Below are positions 1 to 6,349 of a DNA stretch of 20,302 bases, piece by piece. The notes under the pieces were generated by a model that saw nothing but the letters and a program-made list of their open reading frames with translations, was not told where the DNA came from and searched no databases. Numbering within the stretch: position 1 is the first letter of the stretch; each line of letters starts with the position of its first letter. The position numbers and the translations under genes are program-made. Source of the stretch: DAOUMF01 sp034411955 (GTDB lineage: Bacteria; Chloroflexota; Dehalococcoidia; SM23-28-2; RBG-16-64-32); contig DAOUMF010000069.1 of NCBI GenBank assembly GCA_034411955.1, positions 1 to 20,302 of the forward strand, in the 5' to 3' direction.

Positions 1-1269
1 CGCCGCGGACGCCAGCACGACGGCGGTCGCGACGGGCAGGGCGAATCGCACCGCCAGGTCTGCGCGCCTGGCGCCGGGCCACCGCCAGGCTGGCGCGGCG
101 GCCAGCCGCGCCAGCCTCCGCCGCTGCGCCCACGCCGCGAAGAAGTACACCGCCAGCCGCAGGGGACCGATGACCCGCAGGAAGTCCAGATAGGTGCGCT
201 CGCCGCGGATCACGTGACAGAGGAAACACCAGAACCTCTCGCTGTGGCGCAGCAGCGCCACGTAGGGCGGCGGCGCGAAGTGGAACAACTCCTGGAGCTT
301 GCGGGCCGCGGTGAGCTCCGGCTGAAGGCGGCGATCCACGGCGCGCTGGTAGGACGAGAGGTCCTCCGACTCTCCGGCCAGGAAGCGCAGGACGGCCTCC
401 GCGGCCAGGCGGCCGCTGAGGAACGCCGTGTGTATCCCCTCGCCGGAGAGGGGGTCGACCAGCCCGGCGACATCGCCCACCAGGGCCACCGGCCCTCGGA
501 CGATCGCGGTGCCCGGCGCGCGCACCGGCAGGTGATGGCCCCGCAGACCCTCCAGCCCCCCCGGGTCGAAGCCGTAGCGACAGCAGAGGGCGGCTAGCTT
601 GGGCCGCAGGGTGAACGCGGCGTACTTCCAGGCCCCGACGCCCACGTTCAGGTGGTCGCCTTTGGGGAACACCCAGCCGTAGCCGCCAGCCAGCCCGCCC
701 AGGTCCAGCGCCGCGATGTCCCGCCAGGCCTGCGGGACGCCCTGCGGGCAGGACACCTTCCCTTCCAGCGCCACTGCCTCCTCGGCGCCGGCACGCAGGG
801 CCCCAGCACGGCCGACCACCCCGTTGGCCCCGTCTGCGCCGATGACGGTGCGGGCCACGTAGGAGCCGCGCTCGGTGCGTACGGTGACCTCTCGGCGGTT
901 TGTCTCCAGGTCACGAACCGGCTCCCCATCCTGGAACGCCGCTCCGGCCCCCGCAGCGCCCTCCACGAGGTACTCGTCCAGCCGGCGGCGCTGGGTCATG
1001 TAGGCCAAGGGCTCTTCGTAGCGGCGGTCGAACGCCGGGCCCAGGCGCAGGGACAAGCGCACAGCCCTAACGGTGCGCTCCGCCACCGGGCTGAGGTCCA
1101 TCTCCTGCTGGAGAGCGGCGCGAAGGGTGACCCCGCCGCCGCACGGCTTGTCGCGGGGAAAGCGAGCGCGGTCCAGTAGCAGCACCGATGCCCCTGCCCG
1201 CGCCATATAGCGGGCCGCAGTGCTGCCGGCGGGGCCGCCGCCGATCACGACAGCGTCGTAGACCGTCAC
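1..1269 (-). CDS. Geranylgeranyl reductase family FAD-dependent oxidoreductase (3' end outside window)
   Basis: Flavoprotein of the geranylgeranyl reductase/digeranylgeranylglycerophospholipid reductase group, which saturates isoprenoid double bonds; the substrate here is unknown. The N-terminus reads TVYDAVVIGGGPAGS, a Rossmann FAD motif with GGGPAG at residues 10-15. It is followed by the family signature KPCGGGVTLRA near residue 42, a GADG motif (VIGADGANGVVGRAG), and the second FAD motif GDVAGLVDPLSGEGIHTAF. The frame stays open through position 1, giving at least 423 codons, so the C-terminus is missing. The last visible residues (DLAVRFALPVATAVVLASAA) look like a membrane segment, an extension beyond the usual length of about 400 residues. 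The start is GTG at 1269, preceded by AGGCAGGTGG; it lies 16 bp after the PH-domain gene, so it is probably the third gene of the ilvE operon. Family assignment is firm; substrate is not. Confidence 0.88.
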   Translation of the reverse strand, partial: MTVYDAVVIGGGPAGSTAARYMARAGASVLLLDRARFPRDKPCGGGVTLRAALQQEMDLSPVAERTVRAVRLSLRLGPAFDRRYEEPLAYMTQRRRLDEYLVEGAAGAGAAFQDGEPVRDLETNRREVTVRTERGSYVARTVIGADGANGVVGRAGALRAGAEEAVALEGKVSCPQGVPQAWRDIAALDLGGLAGGYGWVFPKGDHLNVGVGAWKYAAFTLRPKLAALCCRYGFDPGGLEGLRGHHLPVRAPGTAIVRGPVALVGDVAGLVDPLSGEGIHTAFLSGRLAAEAVLRFLAGESEDLSSYQRAVDRRLQPELTAARKLQELFHFAPPPYVALLRHSERFWCFLCHVIRGERTYLDFLRVIGPLRLAVYFFAAWAQRRRLARLAAAPAWRWPGARRADLAVRFALPVATAVVLASAA

Positions 1270-1285
1270 GCCACCTGCCTAGCGT

Positions 1286-2209
1286 CTAGGCGTTGGCTAC
1301 CGCGATGCCGGCCGACACCCAGAACAGGAGCTGGAGGAACACGCTGCCCGTGAGCAGGAGATAGCTGGCCGCCCGCTCTCGCCACTGGAAGCCTAGGCTG
1401 GCTATGAGGTTGATGGCCAGCACCACCAGCGCCGCCGCCGGTATCTTCAGGATCTCGCTCCGCGAATGGACATCCGTGATTTCGCCCAGGGGCGGGAACT
1501 CGATGGTTATCGTCTCGTTCAGGTCCGGGTAGACGGCGAAGATGTATCCCCAGAGGGCCAGGTTGATGACGATGCCCGCCAGCGCCAGCCACTGGGCCAC
1601 CCGGTCCGCCCAGATCGGGTGACCGCCGATAACGTCCCGCTGTACGGACTCCACGCCGCCCGGGCGCGCCGCCTGCTTGAACCGCTCCACCTCGTCGATG
1701 AACCGCGGCGGGTCCTGCGGGCTCACGGCGTACGTGACGGCCGCCGTCCGCACGTAGACGATCTCCTCCGGCGAGCTGTGCGTGGAGTAGAATAGCGCCT
1801 CCCGGTGTTCCAACCAGGCACGACCTACGTGCAAGCCAGGCCAGCTCAGCCCCCACAGTTGGGGCCGGTCCTCCCCTCGGCCCGCCGACAGCCCCTCGAT
1901 GCGCTCCATCGGGATGAAGTGCCGGAGCGTTCCCCAGACGATGGTCAGGCCGCGGCTGTCGAGCACGTAGTGCAGGTTGTAGCAGGCGTAGCCCCAGAAG
2001 GCGAACAGCCCCGCCAGGGCGAACAGGACGATGGCTGCCACGATGGCCGCGAACTGGGTGGCGGAGACTGGCCAGGTGGTCACCTTGGCGACGAGAGCTA
2101 GAGCCAGGCCTGCGGCGATGAGCGATGGCAGCACGGGCAGCACCGTCCCCAGGACGCGCCGCGGCCGCTCTATCGTTACGCCTTGACCCTTGAGTAGCAC
2201 GGGGTGCAC
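1286..2209 (-). CDS. Membrane protein with bacterial PH-like domain
   Basis: Integral membrane protein of about 307 residues. Hydrophobic segments fall at about 24-43 and 53-77, then a soluble stretch that begins with the PH-like signature YVLDSRGLTIVWGTLRHFIP followed by MERIEGL (residues 81-107), and then further membrane segments at about 203-227, 257-273 and 283-304. The pattern is that of bacterial PH-domain (bPH/YdbT-like) membrane proteins, whose biochemical role is mostly unknown. The gene lies between ilvE and the FAD reductase on the same strand. The GTG at 2209 lies inside ilvE, a 34-bp overlap, and has no clear Shine-Dalgarno. GTG codons at 2200 or about 2143 are alternatives, so the N-terminus is uncertain. 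Translational coupling to ilvE is likely by inference. Confidence 0.78.
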   Translation of the reverse strand: MHPVLLKGQGVTIERPRRVLGTVLPVLPSLIAAGLALALVAKVTTWPVSATQFAAIVAAIVLFALAGLFAFWGYACYNLHYVLDSRGLTIVWGTLRHFIPMERIEGLSAGRGEDRPQLWGLSWPGLHVGRAWLEHREALFYSTHSSPEEIVYVRTAAVTYAVSPQDPPRFIDEVERFKQAARPGGVESVQRDVIGGHPIWADRVAQWLALAGIVINLALWGYIFAVYPDLNETITIEFPPLGEITDVHSRSEILKIPAAALVVLAINLIASLGFQWRERAASYLLLTGSVFLQLLFWVSAGIAVANA

Positions 2210-3117
2210 CAGGAGACGTACTTCGGGTTGCGTCCGGTGATGACATCGAAGTAGAGCTGCACCAAGCGCTTGGTCACCGGCCCCATCTTCCCCTCTCCGA
2301 TGGGACGGTGGTCAAGCTCCACCACCGGCGTCACGTGGGCAGCCGTGCCCGTCATGAAGCACTCCTCGGTGGCGTATATCTCGCTGCGGTCGATGTCCCG
2401 CTCCACGGTCTCCATCCCCAGCTCCTGGCGGGCCAGGATCATCACCGTCTCGCGGGTGATGCCTACCAGGATGTTGGAGGACGGCGGCGGCGTGACCAGT
2501 CGCTCCCCTTCGACGATGAAGATGTTCTCGCCCGACCCCTCGGACACGTGGCCCCTCTCGTCCAGCATGACCGCCTCATCAAAGCCGTTGAGGTGAGCCT
2601 CCGTCTTCGCCAGGGCGGAGTTGGCGTAGATACCGGTGATCTTGGCCCGGACGGGAATGCTCGTATCCTCCACCCGCCGCCAGGAGGACGTGCAGCAGCG
2701 GGCCCCCTTCTCGATGTCCAGATAGGGACCGAACGGGGTGAGGAACACCAGAAAGTCGTCTTCCAGGTCGTGCAGGCGGACGCCCAGTGCCTCCGAGCTC
2801 TTGTAGGCCAGCGGACGCACGTAGACATCCTCCCGATAGCCGCACATCTCCACCACCTTCGTGGTCAGCGAGTGTAGCTCCTCGTTGGAGTAGGGCAACT
2901 CGATCCGCATGATGCGGCAGCTCCTGCGCATGCGGTCGTAGTGGTCCTTCACGCGGAACAGGTAGAGCTGCTGCTCCTTGTCGTTCCAGTTGCCGCGGAT
3001 GCCCTCAAATACCCCCGTGCCGTAGTGGAAGGCGTGGGTCATTATGCCCATCTTCGCCTCGGCCAGGGGCACGAACTGCTTCTGGAAGTACGCGTACGGT
3101 GTAGGCGCTTGCGGCAT
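2176..3117 (-). CDS. ilvE: Branched-chain amino acid aminotransferase (class IV)
   Basis: PLP-dependent fold-type IV transaminase that performs the last step of valine, leucine and isoleucine synthesis by transferring an amino group between glutamate and branched-chain 2-oxo acids. The protein is 313 residues, a normal length. Visible landmarks are MTHAFHYGTGVFEGIRGNW near residue 26, RPLAYKSS at 101-108, the PLP-lysine segment AKITGIYANSALAKTEA with the probable Schiff-base lysine at K159, EGSGENIFIV near 193, and GITRETVMILA near 219. I chose ATG 3117 because AAAGGAG lies 8-9 bases upstream; an upstream in-frame codon at 3153 would add 12 residues unlike the family and falls at the predicted -10 box. 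It heads a minus-strand operon with the PH protein and the FAD reductase. Confidence 0.95.
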   Translation of the reverse strand: MPQAPTPYAYFQKQFVPLAEAKMGIMTHAFHYGTGVFEGIRGNWNDKEQQLYLFRVKDHYDRMRRSCRIMRIELPYSNEELHSLTTKVVEMCGYREDVYVRPLAYKSSEALGVRLHDLEDDFLVFLTPFGPYLDIEKGARCCTSSWRRVEDTSIPVRAKITGIYANSALAKTEAHLNGFDEAVMLDERGHVSEGSGENIFIVEGERLVTPPPSSNILVGITRETVMILARQELGMETVERDIDRSEIYATEECFMTGTAAHVTPVVELDHRPIGEGKMGPVTKRLVQLYFDVITGRNPKYVSWCTPCYSRVKA

Positions 3118-3151
3118 ACCGGCGGCTCCTTTCCGGAGAGAGGTGGCACCC

Positions 3152-3157
3152 ATTATA
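3152..3157 (-). promoter_or_regulatory. Probable -10 box of ilvE
   Basis: A perfect TATAAT reads on the minus strand, 34 bases upstream of the ilvE start. The hexamer 17 bases further upstream (TGGCGC) is a poor -35. The leader would be about 25-30 nt and contains the AAAGGAG ribosome site. Such an AT-rich hexamer stands out in this GC-rich DNA, but start-site mapping is lacking. Confidence 0.55.
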
Positions 3158-3298
3158 GGCAGATTTGGACGTTCGCGCCATACCGCGTGTCTGGCGCGGC
3201 ATCAGACTAGGTTCCCATCACTTCACCCCACATAGCCTCAGTAGTTCCTCGAACCCGCCCTTTGGGAGAAGTACCGGCGAGCACGCAGTCCGCCGGCG

Positions 3299-3328
3299 TT
3301 GACAGGGCAGCACGCGTGCCGCTAGGCT
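3299..3328 (+). promoter_or_regulatory. Candidate sigma-70-type promoter of the TIGR04076 gene
   Basis: TTGACA (3299-3304), an 18-base spacer, then TAGGCT (3323-3328). The -35 is perfect and the -10 matches only 3 of 6. A 10-bp palindrome, GCACGCGTGC (3310-3319), fills the spacer and could be a binding site or chance. The predicted leader of about 30 nt would reach the GGAGGGAG ribosome site. Confidence 0.4.
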
Positions 3329-3365
3329 GACTGCGCGTCACGTCAAAGCATCGGAGGGAGCAGCC

Positions 3366-3656
3366 ATGACGGAGCAGCCCGCGGAGTACCAGATAGGCGA
3401 TCGAGTAGTGGGCACCGTGAAGGCGGTGAAGGGGACCTGCCACTGGGGGCATAGTGCAGGCGACGTCTTCGAGCTGAGTGGGCATAACACCGCCGGCCTC
3501 TGCGGCTTCTTCTACCACGACATCTTCCCCTACATCATGATGCTCCAGTTCGCCGGCGGCTTCCCCGAGGCCTGGGGTGGCCCCCACAGCGTGGAACTGG
3601 AGTGCATGGACCGGATGAACGCAGTGAAGATCGAACTGAGGCGGGTCGCCCGCTAG
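3366..3656 (+). CDS. TIGR04076 family small cysteine-containing protein
   Basis: A 96-residue protein that resembles the TIGR04076 family of short proteins of unknown function. The matching pattern is VKAVKGTCHWGHSAGDVFEL (a Cys, a GH, then a G-D-F motif), then GLCGFFYHDIFPYIMMLQFAG, an acidic/aromatic loop, and a C-terminal VELECMDRMNAVKIELRRV. Conserved-type cysteines are C25, C46 and C80, which could bind a metal or be redox active; this is inference. ATG 3366 follows GGAGGGAG with good spacing. It is a single-gene unit, divergent from ilvE and convergent with the rhodanese gene, whose stop lies 29 bases away. Confidence 0.75.
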   Translation: MTEQPAEYQIGDRVVGTVKAVKGTCHWGHSAGDVFELSGHNTAGLCGFFYHDIFPYIMMLQFAGGFPEAWGGPHSVELECMDRMNAVKIELRRVAR

Positions 3657-3663
3657 GCTTCAC

Positions 3664-3700
3664 ACCTCAGTCGCGAGGGAGGCACTACCTCAGTAACGAG
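3664..3700. repeat. Short direct repeat between convergent gene ends
   Basis: Two 14-base copies, ACCTCAGTCGCGAG (3664-3677) and ACCTCAGTAACGAG (3687-3700), match at 12 of 14 positions with a 23-base period. The second copy contains the last codons of the rhodanese gene on the minus strand. No terminator hairpin with a T-run is visible between the two convergent genes. Confidence 0.5.
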
Positions 3701-4149
3701 TACCCGGCTCCCTCCCAGGCCATCATGCCCCCGTCCAGGTTCCAGACGTTGGTGTATCCCAGACCCACGAGGGTCGTGGCGGCGATGGCGCTTGACCCCC
3801 CACTGCGACAGTAAACGACGATCTGCGAGTCGTGCTCAGACGGTAGCTCTCCCAGGCGGCCCGCGATCTGGTCGTAGGGGATGAACAGATCCGTGTCCTC
3901 GATCTCGCCCATGTCGCCCGCGTACACATTCACGAGAAGGAAGTCGTCATCGCTGAGCATGGACTGCAGCTCCTCGGGGGTGATGTTCACGTAGGAGCCG
4001 CCATCGGTTTGCACTCTTTGGCCCAAGGCAGTTGGGGAAGGTGCGGTGCCAAGCTCATTTGTCCCGCCAGAGCCGCAGGCGGCTGCCACGGCCAGAAGCG
4101 CGACCAGAGCAACTGCCAGAAGCCAGAGTCTCGTCGTCATCTCGCGCAT
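3685..4149 (-). CDS. Rhodanese-domain lipoprotein
   Basis: A 154-residue single-domain rhodanese (sulfurtransferase fold) with an N-terminal export signal. Residues 1-24 are MREMTTR, a hydrophobic core, and AVAAAC, giving a probable lipidation cysteine at C25, although the lipobox has Ala rather than Leu at -3. A Gly/Ser/Pro-rich linker follows, then the rhodanese domain from about residue 52 (YVNITPEELQSML). The active-site loop is VVYCRSGGSSA with C114, and the end is NVWNLDGGMMAWEGAGY. Rhodaneses move sulfane sulfur to thiophilic acceptors; this one would act outside the membrane, bound to it. ATG 4149 is preceded by AAGGAGG at 7 bases. It is the third gene of a cupin-methyltransferase-rhodanese set, 57 bp after the methyltransferase. 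Confidence 0.87.
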   Translation of the reverse strand: MREMTTRLWLLAVALVALLAVAAACGSGGTNELGTAPSPTALGQRVQTDGGSYVNITPEELQSMLSDDDFLLVNVYAGDMGEIEDTDLFIPYDQIAGRLGELPSEHDSQIVVYCRSGGSSAIAATTLVGLGYTNVWNLDGGMMAWEGAGYSLLR

Positions 4150-4206
4150 CCCTCGTCCTCCTTAGCGCCTACGTCCTCGCTGCCCGGCTAGCCACCGCGA
4201 GGTCTC

Positions 4207-4977
4207 CTACCTGCAACCAGCGATGACCGCCTCCCTGTATTCGAGCCAGAAGACGGCCACGTCATGAAGCCCCGCGTCCCGCAGAACCTGCAAATCGTCC
4301 TTCAGCGTCCGGGGTTGGTCACCTTCCCTCGCCTCAAGCTCGTCAAGGAATCGCCGAGTCGCCTCATGATCGCCGAAGCGCGGATCGAGCCCCCGTGCCC
4401 GTTCCACGATCCCGCTCACCCGGATCTCCTGAATTCTTCTTTCCACCTCCGGCCTCTCGGCCACGATGATGTCGGCATTGACGAGCCAGCCTCCCGGACG
4501 CAGCAGAGACACGGCCTCCTTGACCACCGACGTTTTCTCATCGCGGGTGAGATGATGAAGGGCGTAGGACGAATAGACGACGTCGAAGCTGTCGACATCG
4601 GAAAGCAGTTCCGCCAGGTCGCGGAAGTCTCCAACCCGAAAGCTGACGCTCTTCCCTCGGCTACCCAGCCTCGCCTTCGCCAACTCGACCATGGCCCCGG
4701 CGCCGTCCAGAGCATAGACCTTCGCCCGCGGGAACCGCCCAAGGAATCTTTCAGTGAAGCATCCCGTGCCCACGCCAAGGTCCAGCGCTCTCACTCGTGC
4801 CTCTGGTGGAAACGGCATGACCTCAAGCGCGATCTGAACCATCTTGGAGCGGTTGGGATGCATTAGCTCCATGTCGGCGTCGTAGGCGGCTACCCGCTGC
4901 GGGAAATCATAGGCGTCGATGCTTCTTCGCCCCATCAGTTGACGGTCCTCGACACCCTTGTCACCGTCGTCAGACAT
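4207..4977 (-). CDS. Class I SAM-dependent methyltransferase
   Basis: A 256-residue methyltransferase of unknown acceptor. SAM motif I is ALDLGVGTGCFTERFL (residues 64-79), the acidic residue ending strand 2 is in YALDGAGAM (D91), motif II/III is VGDFRDL (115-121), and the motif IV region is FDVVYSSYALHHL (131-143), followed by LLRPGGWLVNADII. This is the UbiE/Methyltransf_25-like arrangement. The start ATG at 4977 overlaps the stop of the cupin gene by 8 bases (ATGTCTGA), so translation is probably coupled. No membrane segment is visible. The neighbours (cupin, exported rhodanese) do not reveal the substrate. Confidence 0.87.
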   Translation of the reverse strand: MSDDGDKGVEDRQLMGRRSIDAYDFPQRVAAYDADMELMHPNRSKMVQIALEVMPFPPEARVRALDLGVGTGCFTERFLGRFPRAKVYALDGAGAMVELAKARLGSRGKSVSFRVGDFRDLAELLSDVDSFDVVYSSYALHHLTRDEKTSVVKEAVSLLRPGGWLVNADIIVAERPEVERRIQEIRVSGIVERARGLDPRFGDHEATRRFLDELEAREGDQPRTLKDDLQVLRDAGLHDVAVFWLEYREAVIAGCR

Positions 4978-5293
4978 CCCCGTACTGCTTCGTCTCCGCG
5001 CGTTCGAAGACCAGGGCGACCGCGGGCTGGTCAGCCACCGGCCGGTGCCGTGTTCCGGCGGGGACGACGTAGGCGTCCCCCGACGAAAGCGTCACCGATC
5101 TGGCCCCTTCGCTCTCAATTCGGAAGGAACCGGTGAGACAGTAGAATAGCTCGTCTTCCGCCTCGTGAGTGTGCCACGGGAACTCGCCTTCAAGCCGAAC
5201 AGCCTTCAACTGGAATCCGTTCGCCTCGGCGGCCACAACGGGCTTCCACGGCTCCTTCAGGCTTTGGGCCAGCTCATTCACATTGACCGGCAT
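4970..5293 (-). CDS. Small cupin-domain protein
   Basis: A 107-residue single cupin barrel. Cupin motif 1 is WHTHEAEDELFYCLTGSF with likely metal ligands H41, H43 and E47. Motif 2 is SGDAYVVPAGTRHRP with H83. This size and pattern fit the common small mononuclear cupins (mannose-6-phosphate isomerase-like or dioxygenase-like), which range from enzymes to sensors; no reaction can be assigned. ATG 5293 is chosen over a TTG 24 bases upstream because the cupin family starts near here; GGGGGA lies about 9 bases ahead. It is translationally coupled to the downstream methyltransferase. Confidence 0.86.
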   Translation of the reverse strand: MPVNVNELAQSLKEPWKPVVAAEANGFQLKAVRLEGEFPWHTHEAEDELFYCLTGSFRIESEGARSVTLSSGDAYVVPAGTRHRPVADQPAVALVFERAETKQYGDV

Positions 5294-5298
5294 ATGGG

Positions 5299-5364
5299 TC
5301 AGTCCCCCGCAGCGCAAGGAAGGCCATGAGCGATCTGGGCGTACTGGATGCGCGGCTCCCCCAT
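5299..5364 (-). pseudogene. 21-codon upstream frame; possible hydrolase N-terminal remnant or leader peptide
   Basis: A short frame starts at ATG 5364 and stops five bases before the cupin ATG. It begins MGEPRIQYAQIAHG. That start resembles from memory the N-terminus (M..PRIQYAKT.DG...) of alpha/beta-hydrolase and adenylate-cyclase-like proteins common in Chloroflexota, but the frame then runs into unrelated residues and stops. It may be the decayed head of such a gene, a leader frame coupled to cupin translation, or chance. A TACAAT box lies just upstream, so a transcript could start almost at the ATG. Confidence 0.3.
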
Positions 5365-5373
5365 AGCGCGACC

Positions 5374-5379
5374 ATTGTA
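5374..5379 (-). promoter_or_regulatory. Probable -10 box of the cupin-methyltransferase-rhodanese operon
   Basis: TACAAT on the minus strand matches 5 of 6 consensus bases. The upstream hexamer at 17 bases (TGCGCA) is a weak -35. It is flanked by a 6-bp inverted pair, GCGCGA (5366-5371) and TCGCGC (5385-5390). The predicted start near 5367 would give a leader of about 75 nt to the cupin start. Confidence 0.45.
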
Positions 5380-5411
5380 CGCCATCGCGCCGTCCCTGCG
5401 CAGTCGGTTCG

Positions 5412-5441
5412 TTGACCGCCGAGAGTCGGGCGCGCTATGGT
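5412..5441 (+). promoter_or_regulatory. Candidate promoter of the MBL/gcv operon
   Basis: TTGACC (5412-5417), an 18-base spacer and TATGGT (5436-5441): 5 of 6 and 4 of 6 matches. The predicted start is near 5448, leaving a leader of about 40 nt before the ATG at 5489. No glycine riboswitch is recognisable in this leader. Confidence 0.45.
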
Positions 5442-5459
5442 GAGGTGTAATCCCCGGCG

Positions 5460-5471
5460 GGCAGGCCTGCC
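5460..5471. repeat. 12-bp perfect palindrome in the gcv operon leader
   Basis: GGCAGGCCTGCC reads the same on both strands and is followed directly by a further GGCAGG (5472-5477). It lies about 12-24 bases downstream of the predicted transcription start and ends 17 bases before the first ATG. It could be a repressor site or a small hairpin near the ribosome binding region; no binding factor can be named. Confidence 0.45.
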
Positions 5472-5488
5472 GGCAGGCGCGTGTACCT

Positions 5489-6349
5489 ATGAGTCGGTGG
5501 CTCAGGCTGGGCGATCTCGAACTGCTCGTGGTGAGCGACGGCGTCCTCCGCCAGGACGCGGGAGCGGCCTTCGGCCTCACCCCTCGCGTCATGTGGGAGC
5601 CCTACGTTCCCGACCTGGACGAGAAGTACCGCCTGGGCATGGGTCTCAACTGCATGGTCGTCCGCGGCGGCGGTAAGACTGTGCTGGTGGAGACCGGCGT
5701 GGGCAGCAAGACGGGCCGCACCCCCGGCACGGCGGGCACCGAAGGGAGCGGCTCGCTCCTCCGCAACCTCGCCCGCGAGGGCATCCGGCCCGAGGACGTG
5801 GACATCGTGGTCAACACCCACCTCCATTTCGACCACGCCGGCGGCAACACCGTCGTCGCCGAAGGGAAGCCGGCCCCCGCCTTCCCCCGCGCCCGCTACC
5901 TCATCCAGAAAGGCGAGTGGCAGGTGGCCAGCCGCCCCAACGAGCGTACCCGTGCCACCTACCTGGCCGAGAACTTCGAGCCCCTTGACGACGCCCGCCA
6001 GGTGGAACTGGTAGAGGGTGAGGCGGAGATCATCAAGGGCCTGCGCCTCCTTCCAGCCCCCGGCCACACCGCCGACCACTGCATCGTGGAGATGGACTCC
6101 GGCGGCGAGCTGGCCCTCTACGTGGGGGAGCTGGCACAGCATCCCGTGATGCTGGAGCGCATCGCCTGGATCTCCGCCTTCGATGTCCTTCCCCTGGTAT
6201 CGCTGGAGACGAAGAGGCGCGTCATCGAGCGGGCGCTGGAGCGGCGGGCCCTCATCGTCTCCGTGCACGCCCCCTACCCGGGCCTGGGGCGCCTGCGCCT
6301 GCAGGAGGGGAAGCGGAGGTGGGAGCCGCTGGAGGTAGAGGCGTCATGA
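5489..6349 (+). CDS. MBL-fold metallo-hydrolase
   Basis: A 286-residue metallo-beta-lactamase-fold protein. The metal motif HxHxDH is THLHFDHAGG with H111, H113, D115 and H116; H193 sits in PAPGHTADH and H260 in SVHAPYPGLG. The usual metal-bridging aspartate (GD motif after the fourth strand) appears as glutamate, VGELAQHP with E214. The C-terminal HAPYPGLG resembles the quorum-quenching-lactonase-like or glyoxylase-like subgroup, so hydrolysis of an ester, thioester or lactone is plausible but unproven. The start at 5489 has only a weak Shine-Dalgarno; it was chosen because the family N-terminus (LGDLELLVVSDG) follows directly. It heads the glycine cleavage operon and its stop overlaps the gcvT start (ATGA). 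Confidence 0.85.
   Translation: MSRWLRLGDLELLVVSDGVLRQDAGAAFGLTPRVMWEPYVPDLDEKYRLGMGLNCMVVRGGGKTVLVETGVGSKTGRTPGTAGTEGSGSLLRNLAREGIRPEDVDIVVNTHLHFDHAGGNTVVAEGKPAPAFPRARYLIQKGEWQVASRPNERTRATYLAENFEPLDDARQVELVEGEAEIIKGLRLLPAPGHTADHCIVEMDSGGELALYVGELAQHPVMLERIAWISAFDVLPLVSLETKRRVIERALERRALIVSVHAPYPGLGRLRLQEGKRRWEPLEVEAS

Noticed and set aside
2463..2845. Additional small frames inside ilvE
   Set aside because: Out-of-frame shadows with no independent ribosome site or family similarity.
3310..3319. GCACGCGTGC palindrome as a defined operator
   Set aside because: A 10-bp GC palindrome is expected by chance in such DNA; it is kept only as a note under the promoter entry.
3657..3684. Rho-independent terminator between convergent genes
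   Set aside because: No GC hairpin followed by a T-run on either strand; only a short direct repeat.
5401..5488. Glycine riboswitch upstream of the gcv operon
   Set aside because: The leader is only about 40-90 nt and lacks the conserved paired-aptamer cores; the GACCGCCGAGAG string alone is not enough.
5435..6268. Minus-strand frame opposite the MBL hydrolase
   Set aside because: Shadow of a gene with a clear HxHxDH motif on the plus strand.
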